Part shown: positions 37,601 through 49,407 of the stretch, one piece after another
How positions within the stretch are numbered: position 1 is the first letter of the stretch
How the letters are laid out: each line of letters begins with the position of its first letter
DNA from: Sisyra terminalis
Taxonomy: Eukaryota > Arthropoda > Insecta > Neuroptera > Sisyridae
Direction: 5' to 3'
Assembly: GCA_958496175.1 (NCBI GenBank)
Contig: OY292277.1
Span: 1,364,001-1,428,000, forward strand
Length of the DNA: 64,000 nt
Made by a program: the position numbers and the translations under genes
Notes under the pieces: model-generated
Database searches by the model: none
What the model was told of the DNA's origin: nothing
The model's input: only the letters and a program-made list of their open reading frames with translations

Positions 37601-40600
37601 TTATTTCAGACGGAAAATGTCACATCAATTTACGGCTCTAAAACTTCCTGGTTTAAATTCCCGGCAAACTATCCCGATAAATTAATGTTTCTTTTTTTGA
37701 GAACGTGGAGAAAGATTCAAACATTAATATACAATCAGACTATAGCAAAAGAAAACATCCCTTATATCCGGTTTTTCCCAATTTAAATTGGCATTGTTTT
37801 TGCTTTGAAATGGAATTGTGGACGTCCTCTTACCCACAGGAAGAAAATTTCTTCAAATTGTAATTCACGTAAACATCCCTAATCTTAATTTCTTGAGAAA
37901 ACGAGGCCTATTTTTGAAAAGGCCGCCATTTGACTGGCCTTATTTCAGACGGAAAATGTCACATCAATTTACGGCTCTAAAACTTCCAGGTTTAAATTCC
38001 TGGCAAACTATCCCGATACATTAATGTTTCTTTTTTTGAGAACTTGGAGAAAGATTCAAACATTAATATTCAATCAGACTATAGCAAAAGAAAACATCCC
38101 TTATATCCTGTTTTTCCCAATTTAAATTGGCCTTGTTTTAACTTTGAAATGGAATTGTGGACGTCCTGTTACCCACAGGAAGAACATTTCATCAAATTGT
38201 AATTCACCTAAACGTCCCTAATCTTAATTTCTTGAGAAAACTAGGCCTTATTTTGAAAAATCTGTCATTAAACAGGCCTTATTTCAGACGGAAAATGTCT
38301 CATCTATTTAAGGCTCTAAAACTTCCCGGTTTAAATTCCCGGCAAACTATCCCGATAAATTAATGTTTCTTTTTTTGAGAACTTGGAAAAAGATTCAAAC
38401 ATTAATATTCAATCAGACTATAGCAAAAAAAACCATCCCTTATATCCGGTTTTTCCCAATTTAAATTGGCCTTGTTTTAGCTTTAAAATGGAATTGTGGA
38501 CGTCCTCTTACCCACAGGAAGAAAATTTCTACCGATTGAAATTCAATAAAACGTCCCTTATCTTAATTTCTTGAGAAAAATAAGCCTTATTTTGAAAAAT
38601 CGGCCATTAAACTGGCCTTATTTCAGACGGAAAATGTCACATCAATTTACGGCTCTAAAACTTCCCGGTTGAAATTCCCGGCAAACTATCCCGATAAATT
38701 AATGTTTCTTTTTTTGAGAACTTGGAGAAAGATTCAAACATTAATATTCAATCAGACTATAGCAAAAAAAACCATCCCTTATATCCGGTTTTTCCCAATT
38801 TAAATTGGCCTTGTTTTAGCTTTAAAATGGAATTGTGGACGTCCTGTTATCCACAGGAAGAAAATTTCTTCCGATTGTAATTCAATACAACGTCCCTTAT
38901 CTTAATTTCTTGAGAAAACTAGGCCTTATTTTGAAAAATCGGCCATTAAAGTGGCCTTATTTCAGACGGAAAATGTCATATCCATTTACGGCTCTAAAAT
39001 TTCCGGTTTAAATTCCCGGCAAACTATCCCGATAAATTAATGTTTCTTTTTTTTAAAACGTGGAGAAAGATTCAAACATTAATATTCAATCATACTATAG
39101 CAAAAGAAAACATCCCTTATATCCGGTTTTTCCCAATTTAAATTGGCCTTGTTTTAGCTTTGAAATGGAATTGTGGACGTCCTGTTACCCACAGGAAGAA
39201 TATTTCTACCGACTGAAATTCAATAAAACGTCCCTTATCTTAATTTCTTGAGAAAAGTAGGCCTTATTTTGAAAAATCGGCCATTAAACTGGCCTTATTT
39301 CAGACGGAAAATGTCACATCAATTTACGGCTCTAAAACTTCCAGGTTTAAATTCCTGGCAAACTATCCCGATACATTAATGTTTCTTTTTTTGAGAACTT
39401 GGAGAATGATTCAAACATTAATATTCAATCAGACTTTAGCAAAAAAAAACCATCCCTTATATCCGGTTTTTCCCAATTTAAATTGGCATTGTTTTAGCTT
39501 TGAAATGGAATTGTGGACGTCCTGTTACCCACAGGAAGAAAATTTCTACCGATTGAAATTCAATAAAACGTCCCTAATCTTAATTTCTTGAGAAAACGAG
39601 GCCTTATTTAAAAAATCCGCCATTTGACTGGCCTTATTTCAGACGGAAAATGTCACATCAATTTACGGCTCTAAAACTTCCAGGTTTAAATTCCTGGCAA
39701 ACTATCCCGATACATTAATGTTTCTTTTTTTGAGAACTTGGAGAAAGATTCAAACATTAATATTCAATCAGACTATAGCAAAAGAAAACATCCCTTATAT
39801 CCTGTTTTTCCTAATTTAAATTGGCCTTGTTTTAACTTTGAAATGGAATTGTGGACGTCCTGTTACCCACAGGAAGAAAATTTCTTCAAATTGTAATTCA
39901 CTTAAACGTCCCTAATCTAAATTTCTTGAGAAAACTAGGCCTTATTTTGAAAAATCTGTCATTAAACAGGCTATATTTCAGACGGAAAATCTCTCATCTA
40001 TTAAAGGCTCTAAATTTTCCCGGTTTAAATTCCCGGCAAACTATCCCGATACATTAATGTTTCTTTTTTTGAGAACGGGGAGAAAGATTCAAACATTAAT
40101 ATTCAATCATACTATAGCAAAAGAAAACATCCCTTATATCCTGTTTTTCCCAATTTAAATTGGCCTTGTTTTAACTTTGAAATGGAATTGTGGACGTCCT
40201 GTTACCCACAGGAAGAAAATTTCTTCAAATTGTAATTCACTTAAACGTCCCTAATCTTAATTTCATGAGAAAACTAGGCCTTCTTTTGAAAAATCTGTCA
40301 TTAAACAGGCATTATTTCAGACGGAAAATGTCTCATCTATTTAAGGCTCTAAAACTTCCCGGTTTAAATTCCCGGCAAACTATCCCGATAAATTAATGTT
40401 TCTTTTTTTTAAAACTTGGAAAAAGATTCAAACATTAATATTCAATCAGACTATAGCAAAAAAAACCATCCCTTATATCCGGTTTTTCCCAATTTAAATT
40501 GGCCTTGTTTTAGCTTTAAAATGGAATTGTGGACGTCCTCTTACCCACAGGAAGAAAATTTCTTCCGATTGTAATTCAATAAACTGTCCCTTATCTTAAT

Positions 40601-41542
40601 TTCTTGAGAAAACGAGGCCTTATTTAAAAAATCCGCCATTTGACTGGCCTTATTTCACACGGAAAATGTCACATCAATTTACGGCTCTAAAACTTCCAGG
40701 TTTAAATTCCTGGCAAACTATCACGATACATTAATGTTTCTTTTTTTGAGAACTTGGAGAAAGATTCAAACATTAATATTCAATCAGACTATAGCAAATG
40801 AAAACATCCCTTATATCCTGTTTTTCCCAATTTAAATTGGCCTTGTTTTAACTTTGAAATGGAATTGTGGACGTCCTGTTACCCACAGGAAGAAAATTTC
40901 TTCAAATTGTAATTCACTTAAACGTCCCTAATCTTAATTTCTTGAGAAAACTAGGCCTTATTTTTAAAATCTGTCATTAAACAGGCCTTATTTCAGACGG
41001 AAAATGTCTCATCTATTTAAGGCTCTAAAACTTCCCGGTTTAAATTCCCGGCAAACTATCCCGATAAATTAATGTTTCTTTTTTTGAGAACTTGGAAAAA
41101 GATTCAAACATTAATATTCAATCAGACTATAGCAAAAAAAACCATCCCTTATATCCGGTTTTTCCCAATTTAAATTGGCCTTGTTTTAGATTTAAAATGG
41201 AATTGTGGACGTCCTGTTACCCACAGGAAGAACATTTCTTCAAATTGTAATTCACTTAAACGTCCCTAATCTTAATTTCTTGAGAAAACTAGGCCTTATT
41301 TTGAAAAATCTGTCATTAAACAGGCCTTATTTCAGACGGAAAATGTCTCATCTATTTAAGGCTCTAAATTTTCCCGGTTTAAATTCCCGGCAAACTATCC
41401 CGATACATTAATGTTTCTTTTTTTGAGAACGTGGAGAAAGATTCAAACATTAATATTCAATCATACTATAGCAAAAGAAAACATCCCTTATATCCTGTTT
41501 TTCCCAATTTAAATTGGCCTTGTTTTAACTTTGAAATGGAAT

Positions 41543-41580
41543 TGTGGACGTCCTGTTACCCACAGGAAGAAAATTTCTTC
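41543..41580. other. Dyad cluster at the start of each monomer
   Basis: Within 38 bp the reference monomer holds GGACGTCC (41546-41553), CCTGT-n5-ACAGG (41552-41566), TGTGG...CCACA (41543-41547 with 41560-41564), and GAAGAAA-A-TTTCTTC (41566-41580). These dyads overlap, so the strand could form alternative hairpins. The region is among the best conserved in the array. Many copies have GAAGAACATTTCTTC, which removes the innermost pair, and two copies have CCCTTAGG, which removes the second dyad. The extra segments all start inside the last dyad. Confidence 0.82.
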
Positions 41581-41882
41581 AAATTGTAATTCACTTAAAC
41601 GTCCCTAATCTTAATTTCTTGAGAAAACTAGGCCTTATTTTGAAAAATCTGTCATTAAACAGGCCTTATTTCAGACGGAAAATGTCTCATCTATTTAAGG
41701 CTCTAAAACTTCCCGGTTTAAATTCCCGGCAAACTATCCCGATAAATTAATGTTTCTTTTTTTGAGAACTTGGAAAAAGATTCAAACATTAATATTCAAT
41801 CAGACTATAGCAAAAGAAAACATCCCTTATATCCTGTTTTTCCCTAATTAAATTGGCCTTGTTTTAACTTTGAAATGGAATT
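41544..41882. repeat. Reference 339-bp satellite monomer
   Basis: Chosen as a typical monomer, with phase set at GTGGACGTC. In order it holds: a dyad cluster over the first 37 bp (GGACGTCC, CCTGT-n5-ACAGG, GAAGAAA-A-TTTCTTC); a box around AAACGTCCCTAATC; a first GGCCTTATTTT; a short hairpin CTGT-n6-ACAG; a second GGCCTTATTTC followed by GACGGAAAATGTC; a CCCGG-TTTAAATT-CCCGG box; a T-run after ATTAATGTTTC; the segment ATTCAAACATTAATATTC; an A-rich stretch after TATAGC; CATCCCTTATATCC; the CCAATTTAAATTGG palindrome region (mutated in this copy); and a third GGCCTTGTTTT. Composition is 64 C, 45 G and 230 A+T. The length is close to two nucleosome repeats, a common but not diagnostic feature of satellites. 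Confidence 0.9.
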
Positions 41883-42590
41883 GTGGACGTTTTGTTACCC
41901 ACAGGAAGAAAATTTCTTCAAATTGTAATTCACTTAAACGTCCCTAATATTAATTACTTGAGAAAACTAGGCCTAATTTTGAAAAATCTGTCATTAAACA
42001 GGCCTTATTTCAGACGGAAAATGTCACATCTATTTAAGGCTCTAAAACTTCCCGGTTTAAATTCCCGGCAAACTATCCCGATACATTAATGTTTCTTTTT
42101 TTTAAAACGTGGAGAAAGATTCAAACATTAATATTCAATCATACTATAGCAATAGAAAACATCCCTTATAACCTGTTTTTCCTAATTTAAATTGGCCTTG
42201 TTTTAACTTTGAAATGGAATTGTGGACGTCCTGTTACCCACAGGAAGAACATTTCTTCAAATTGTAATTCACCTAAACGTCCCTAATCTTAATTTCTTGA
42301 GAAAACTAGGCCTTATTTTGAAAAATCTGTCATTAAACAGGCCTTATTTCAGACGGAAAATGTCTCATCTATTTAAGGCTCTAAAATTTCCCGGTTTAAA
42401 TTCCCGGCAAACTATCCCGATACATTAATGTTTCTTTTTTTGAGAACGTGGAGAAAGATTCAAACATTAATATTCAATCATACTATAGCAAAAGAAAACA
42501 TCCCTTATATCCTGTTTTTCCCAATTTAAATTGGCCTTGTTTTAACTTTGAAATGGAATTGTGGACGTCCTGTTACCCACAGGAAGAAAA

Positions 42591-42948
42591 TTTCTTTCCA
42601 TTGTTATTTATTAGATAGCCTTAAATCTACAAACATTGATATAACAAGGCCTAAATTCATTTTCTAAATTATTTCTTTTTTCAAACAATTCTAATTTGTT
42701 GGCAATTCGAATTGTTTAGAATTTTGAATTAAGACAACGCCACAATGTGTTTCGAATTTAGTTGGAAGCTATGAGTACATCTACCTGACTCACAGGTGGC
42801 ACTAAAAACTTAAGGTGGTTAAGTGACATTACATGGCAAGAGTTCACACGTTGTAGCATAGATGGAAAGACAGCAGATGTCAATTTGACAACTAACTTTT
42901 GAAAGTATTTCAAATTTTAATTATATATAATATTAAAATTTATTTGTA
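42591..42948. repeat. 358-bp extra segment, copy 4
   Basis: Same site and length, with the second start at 42949. The left-flanking half-monomer is different from most others: it has GTGGAGAAAGATTC and CTATAGCAAAAG and not GAGAATGATTC and CTTTAGC. Private bases ACATGGCAAG (42836) and CGTTGTAGC (42853) are shared only with copy 7. CTACCTGACTC breaks the outer pair of the second dyad. The right flank keeps CCCAATACATTAATGTTTCATT, close to copies 1 and 2. Confidence 0.92.
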
Positions 42949-45900
42949 TTTCTTCACATTGCAAATCACTAAAAAGCCTTAAATCTACAAACGTTGAGAA
43001 AACAAGGCCTTATATTGAAAAATCACCCTTATAAACGGCCTAATTTCTGACGGAAAATGTCACATCAATTTACGGCTCTAAAACTTCCCGGTTTAAATTC
43101 CCGGCAAACTATCCCAATACATTAATGTTTCATTTTTTGAGAACGTGAAGAAAGATTCAAACATTAATATTCAATCAGACTATAGCAAAAGAAAACATCC
43201 CTTATATCCGGTTTTTCCCAATTTAAATTGGCCTTGTTTTAGCTTTGAAATGGAATTGTGGACGTCTTGTTACCCACAGGAAGAAAATTTCTTCAAATTG
43301 TAATTCACTTAAACGTCCCTAATCTTAATTTCTTGAGAAAAGTAGGCCTTATTTTGAAAAATCGGCCATTAAACTGGCCTTATTTCAGAAGGAAAATGTC
43401 ACATCAATTTACGGCTCAAAAACTTCCAGGTTTAAATTCCTGGCAAACTATCCTGATACATTACTGTTTCTTTTTTTGAGAATTTGAAGAAAGATTCAAA
43501 CATTAATATTCAATCAGACTATAGCAAAAGAAAACATCCCTTATATCCGGTTTTTCCCAATTTAAATTGGCCTTGTTATTGCTTTGAAATGGAATTGTGG
43601 ACGTCCTGTTACCCACAGGAAGAAAATTTCTTCAAATTGTAATTCACGTAAACGTCCCTAATCTTAATTTCTTGAGAAAAGTAGGCCTTATTTTGAAAAA
43701 TCGGCCATTAAACTGGCCTTATTTCAGAAGGAAAATGTCACATCAATTTACGGCTCTAAAACTTCCAGGTTTAAATTCCTGGCAAACTATCCCGATACAT
43801 TAATGTTTCTTTTTTTGAGAACTTGGAGAAAGATTCAAACATTAATATTCAATCAGACTATAGCAAAAGAAAACATCCCTTATATCCTGTTTTTCCCAAT
43901 TTAAATTGGCCTTGTTTTAACTTTGAAATGGAATTGTGGACGTCCTGTAACCCACAGGAAGAAAATTTCTTCAAATTGTAATTCACTTAAACGTCCCTAA
44001 TATTAATTACTTGAGAAAACTAGGCCTAATTTTGAAAAATCTGTCATTAAACAGGCCTTATTTCAGACGGAAAATGTCACATCTATTTAAGGCTCTAAAA
44101 CTTCCCGGTTTAAATTCCCGGCAAACTATCCCGATACATTAATGTTTCTTTTTTTTAAAACGTGGAGAAAGATTCAAACATTAATATTCAATCATACTAT
44201 AGCAAAAGAAAACATCCCTTATATCCTGTTTTTCCCAATTTAAATTGGCCTTGTTTTAACTTTGAAATGGAATTGTGGACGTCCTGTTACCCACAGGAAG
44301 AACATTTCTTCAAATTGTAATTCACTTAAACGTCCCTAATCTTAATTTCTTGTGACAACTAGGCCTTATTTTGAAAAATCTGTCATTAAACAGGCCTTAT
44401 TTTAGACGGAAAATGTCTCATCTATTTAAGGCTCTAAAACTTCCCGGTTTAAATTCCCGGCAAACTATCCCGATAAATTAATGTTTCTTTTTTTGAGAAC
44501 GTGGAGAAAGATTCAAACATTAATATTCAATCAGACTATAGCAAAAGAAAACATCCCTTATATCCGGTTTTCCCAATTTAAATTGGCATTGTTTTAACTT
44601 TGAAATGGAATTGTGGACGTCCTGTTACCCACAGGAAGAAAATTTCTTCAAATTGTAATTCCCTTAAACGTCCCTAATCTTAATTTCTTGAGAAAAGTAG
44701 GCCTTATTTTGAAAAATCGGCCATTAAACTGGCCTTATTTCAGAAGGAAAATGTCACATCAATTTACGGCTCAAAAACTTCCAGGTTTAAATTCCTGGCA
44801 AACTATCCTGATACATTACTGTTTCTTTTTTTGAGAATTTGAAGAAAGATTCAAACATTAATATTCAATCAGACTATAGCAAAAGAAAACATCCCTTATA
44901 TCCGGTTTTTCCCAATTTAAATTGGCCTTGTTATTGCTTTGAAATGGAATTGTGGACGTCCTGTTACCCACAGGAAGAAAATTTCTTCAAATTGTAATTC
45001 ACGTAAACGTCCCTAATCTTAATTTCTTGAGAAAACGAGGCCTTATTTAAAAAATCCGCCATTTGACTGGCCTTATTTCAGACGGAAAATGTCACATCAA
45101 TTTACGGCTCTAAAACTTCCAGGTTTAAATTCCTGGCAAACTATCCCGATAAATTAATGTTTCTTTTTTTTAAGAACGTGGAGAAAGATTCAAACATTAA
45201 TATTCAATCTGACTATAGCAAAAGAAAACATCCCTTATATCCTGTTTTTCCCAATTTAAATTGGCCTTGTTTTAACTTTGAAATGGAATTGTGGACGTCC
45301 TGTTACCCACAGGAAGAACATTTCTTCAAATTGTAATTCACTTAAACGTCCCTAATCTTAATTTCTTGTGACAACTAGGCCTTATTTTGAAAAATCTGTC
45401 ATTAAACAGGCCTTATTTTAGACGGAAAATGTCTCATCTATTTAAGGCTCTAAAACTTCCCGGTTTAAATTCCCGGCAAACTATCCCGATAAATTAATGT
45501 TTCTTTTTTTGAGAACGTGGAGAAAGATTCAAACATTAATATTCAATCAGACTATAGCAAAAGAAAACATCCCTTATATCCGGTTTTCCCAATTTAAATT
45601 GGCATTGTTTTAACTTTGAAATGGAATTGTGGACGTCCTGTTACCCACAGGAAGAAAATTTCTTCAAATTGTAATTCCCTTAAACGTCCCTAATCTTAAT
45701 TTCTTGAGAAAAGTAGGCCTTATTTTGAAAAATCGGCCATTAAACTGGCCTTATTTCAGAAGGAAAATGTCACATCAATTTACGGCTCAAAAACTTCCAG
45801 GTTTAAATTCCTGGCAAACTATCCTGATACATTACTGTTTCTTTTTTTGAGAATTTGAAGAAAGATTCAAACATTAATATTCAATCAGACTATAGCAAAA

Positions 45901-48900
45901 GAAAACATCCCTTATATCCGGTTTTTCCCAATTTAAATTGGCCTTGTTATTGCTTTGAAATGGAATTGTGGACGTCCTGTTACCCACAGGAAGAAAATTT
46001 CTTCAAATAGTTATTCACGTAAACGTCCCTAATCTTAATTTCTGGAGAAAACGAGGCCTTATTTAAAAAATCCGCCATTTGACTGGCCTTATTTCAGACG
46101 GAAAATGTCACATCAATTTACGGCTCTAAAACTTCCAGGTTTAAATTCCTGGCAAACTATCCCGATAAATTAATGTTTCTTTTTTTTAAGAACGTGGAGA
46201 AAGATTCAAACATTAATATTCAATCAGACTATAGCAAAAGAAAACATCCCTTATATCCTGTTTTTCCCAATTTAAATTGGCCTTGTTTTAACTTTGAAAT
46301 GGAATTGTGGACGTCCTGTAACCCACAGGAAGAAAATTTCTTCAAATTGTAATTCACTTAAACGTCCCTAATATTAATTACTTGAGAAAACTAGGCCTAA
46401 TTTTGAAAAATCTGTCATTAAACAGGCCTTATTTCAGACGGAAAATGTCACATCTATTTAAGGCTCTAAAACTTCCCGGTTTAAATTCCCGGCAAACTAT
46501 CCCGATACATTAATGTTTCTTTTTTTTAAAACGTGGAGAAAGATTCAAACATTAATATTCAATCATACTATAGCAAAAGAAAACATCCCTTATATCCTGT
46601 TTTTCCCAATTTAAATTGGCCTTGTTTTAACTTTGAAATGGAATTGTGGACGTCCTGTTACCCACAGGAAGAAAATTTCTACCGACTGAAATTCAATTAA
46701 ACGTCCCTTATCTTAATTTCTTGAGAAAAGTAGGCCTTATTTTGAAAAATTTGCCATTAAACTGGCCTTATTTCAGAAGGAAAATGTCACATCAATTTAC
46801 GGCTCAAAAACTTCCAGGTTTAAATTCCTGGCAAACTATCCTGATACATTACTGTTTCTTTTTTTGAGAATTTGAAGAAAGATTCAAACATTAATATTCA
46901 ATCAGACTTTAGCAAAAGAAAACATCCCTTATATCCGGTTTTTCCCAATTTAAATTGGCCTTGTTATTGCTTTGAAATGGAATTGTGGACGTCCTGTTAC
47001 CCACAGGAAGAAAATTTTTTCAAATTGTAATTCACGTAAACGTCCCTAATCTTAATTTCTTGAGAACACGAGGCCTAATTTTGAAAAATCTGTCATAAAA
47101 CAGGCCTTATTTCAGACGGAAATTGTCACATCTATTTAAGGCTCTAAAACTTCCCGGTTTAAATTCCCGGCAAACTATCCCGATACATTAATGTTTCTTT
47201 TTTTTAAAACGTGGAGAAAGAATCAAACATTAATATTCAATCATACTATAGCAAAAGAAAACATCCCTTATATCCTGTTTTTCCCAATTTAAATTGGCCT
47301 TGTTTTAACATTGAAATGGAATTGTGGACGTCCTGTTACCCACAGGAAGAACATTTCTTCAAATTGTAATTCACTTAAACGTCCCTAATCTTAATTTCTT
47401 GTGAAAACTAGGCCTTATTTTGAAAAATCTGTCATTAAACAGGCCTTATTTCAGACGGAAAATGTCTCATCTATTTAAGGCTCTAAATTTTCCCGGTTTA
47501 AATTCCCGGCAAACTATCCTGATACATTAATGTTTCTTTTTTTGAGAACGTTGAGAAAGATTCAAACATTATAATTCAATCATACTATAGCAAAAGAAAA
47601 CATCCCTTATATCCTGTTTTTCCCAATTTAAATTGACCTTGTTTTAACTTTGAAATGGAATTGTGGACGTCCTGTTACCCACAGGAAGAAAATTTCTTCA
47701 AATTGTAATAGGCTTAAACGTCCCAAATCTTAATTTCTTGTGAAAACTAGGCCTTATTTTGAAAAATCTGTCATTAAACAGGCCTTATTTCAGACGGAAA
47801 ATGTCTCATCTATTTAAGGCTCTAAATTTTCCCGGTTTAAATTCCCGGCAAACTATCCCGATACATTAATGTTTCTTTTTTTAAGAACTTGGAGAAAGAT
47901 TCAAACATTAATATTCAATCAGACTATAGCAAAAGAAAACATCCCTTATATCCTGTTTTTCCCAATTTAAATTGGCCTTGTTTTAGCTTTGAAATGGAAT
48001 TGTGGACGTCTTGTTACCCACAGGAAGAAAATTTCTTCAAATTGTAATTCACTTAAACGTCCCTAATCTTAATTTCTTGAGAAAACTAGGCCTTATTTTT
48101 AAAAATCGGCCTTTAAACTGGCCTTATTTCAGACGGAAAATGTCACATCAATTTACGGCTCTAAAACTTCCAGGTTTAAATTCTTGGCAAACTATCCCGA
48201 TAAATTAATGTTTCTTTTTTTTAAGAACGTGGAGAAAGATTCAAACATTAATATTCAATCTGACTATAGCAAAAGAAAACATCCCTTATATCCTGTTTTT
48301 CCCAATTTAAATTGGCCTTGTTTTAACTTTGAAATGGAATTGTGGACGTCCTGTTACCCACAGGAAGAACATTTCTTCAAATTGTAATTCACTTAAACGT
48401 CCCTAATCTTAATTTCTTGAGAAAACTAGGCCTTATATTGAAAAATCGGCCATTAAAGTGGCCTTATTTCAGACGAAAAATGTCTCATCTATTTAAGGCT
48501 CTAAAACTTCCCGGTTTAAATTCCCGGCAAATTATCCCGATAAATTAATGTTTCTTTTTTTGAGAACTTGGAGAAAGATTCAAACATTAATATTCAATCA
48601 GACTATAGCAAAAAAAACCATCCCTTATATCCGGTTTTTCCCAATTTAAATTGGCCTTGTTTTAGCTTTGAAATGGAATTCTGGACGTCTTGTTACCCAC
48701 AGGAAGAAAATTTCTTCAAATTGTAATTCACTTAAACGTCCCTAATCTTAATTTCTTGAGAAAACTAGGCCTTATTTTGAAAAATCGGCCATTAAACTGG
48801 CCTTATTTCAGACGGAAAATGTCACTTCAATTTACGGCTCTAAAACATCCTGATTTAAATTCCCGGCAAACTATCCCGATAAATTAATGATTCTTTTTTT

Positions 48901-49049
48901 GAGAACGTGGAGAAAGATTCAAACATTAATATTCAATCAGACTATAGCAAAAGAAAACATCCCTTATATCCGGTTTTTCCCAATTTAAATTGGCCTAGTT
49001 TTAGATTTGAAATGGAATTGTGGACGTCCTGTTACCCACAGGAAGAAAA
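42949..49049. repeat. Array block 5 (17 monomer periods)
   Basis: Anchors at 43258 and 49020 are 5,762 bp apart, 17 periods minus 1 bp. Class composition changes sharply here: CAGAAGGAAAATG, GAGAAAAGTAGGCC, CCTGATACATTACTG and GAGAATTTGAAG become common and alternate with the older CTGTCATT class. The block includes a 3-monomer higher-order repeat at 44.2-46.3 kb. Confidence 0.94.
44200..46306. repeat. Two tandem copies of a 3-monomer (1,016-bp) higher-order repeat
   Basis: Bases from about 44200 to 45290 match those 1,016 bp downstream. Shared private variants are CTTGTGACAACTAGG, CTTATTTTAGACGG, a shortened CCGGTTTTCCC, AATTCCCTTAAACG and TTTTTTTTAAGAACG. The period is one base short of 3 x 339 because the CCGGTTTTCCC monomer lacks one T. 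A differing patch, CAAATAGTTATTC at about 46005, is private to the second copy. Further left, 43.9 kb shares CCTGTAACCCAC with 46.3 kb, so the repeat may be part of a larger pattern. Confidence 0.85.
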
Positions 49050-49407
49050 TTTCTTTCCATTGTTATTTATTAGATAGCCTTAAATCTACAAACATTGATA
49101 TAACAAGGCCTAAATTCATTTTCTAAATTATTTCTTTTTTCAAACAATTCTAATTTGTTGGCTATTCGAATTGTTTAGAATTTTGAATTAAGACAACGCC
49201 ACAATGTGTTTCGAATTTAGTTGGAAGCTATTAGTACATACACCTGACTCACAGGTGGCACTAAAAACTTAAGGTGGTTAAGTGACATTACATGTCAAGA
49301 GTTCACACGTTCTAGCAAAGATGGAAAGAGAGCAGATGTCAATTTGACAACTAACTTTTGAAAGTATTTCAAATTTTAATTATATATAATATTAAAATTT
49401 AATTGTA
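49050..49407. repeat. 358-bp extra segment, copy 5
   Basis: Same site and length, with the second start at 49408. Private changes include GGCTATTCGAATTG, which shortens the first palindrome; CTATTAGTACATACACC; GCAAAGATGG; and GAAAGAGAGC. The left flank is GTGGAGAAAGATTC with TAGATTTG, different from every other copy. The right flank goes directly into CCCGATAAATTAATG. Confidence 0.92.

Larger units (their letters stand above)
21238..42590. repeat. Array block 4 (62 monomer periods, longest uninterrupted run)
   Basis: Anchors at 21547 and 42561 are 21,014 bp apart, 62 periods minus 4 bp. One class dominates: CTGTCATTAAACAG hairpin, TGTCTCATCTATTTAAGG and CCCGGTTTAAATTCCCGG. A sub-lineage is marked by TTCTGGAGAAAAC followed about 150 bp later by CTTGTAAAAAG. 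A second minority class around 25.3-26.2, 32.1-33.0 and 35.4-38.0 kb has GAAAAGGCCGCC and TTTCTTATTTTGAG or TTTCTTCTTTTGAG. The block holds 4-mer, 20-mer and other higher-order repeats. No gene is seen. Confidence 0.95.

Noticed and set aside
41566..41580. Heat-shock element in GAAGAAAATTTCTTC
   Set aside because: The GAA and TTC units face each other with three bases between them and not the two that the element requires.
41712..41729. CENP-B box in the CCCGG box
   Set aside because: On the reverse-complement reading the CCCG and the T two bases on fit, but the required CGAA end is absent (TTCC instead). None of the nine essential positions in the second half are met.
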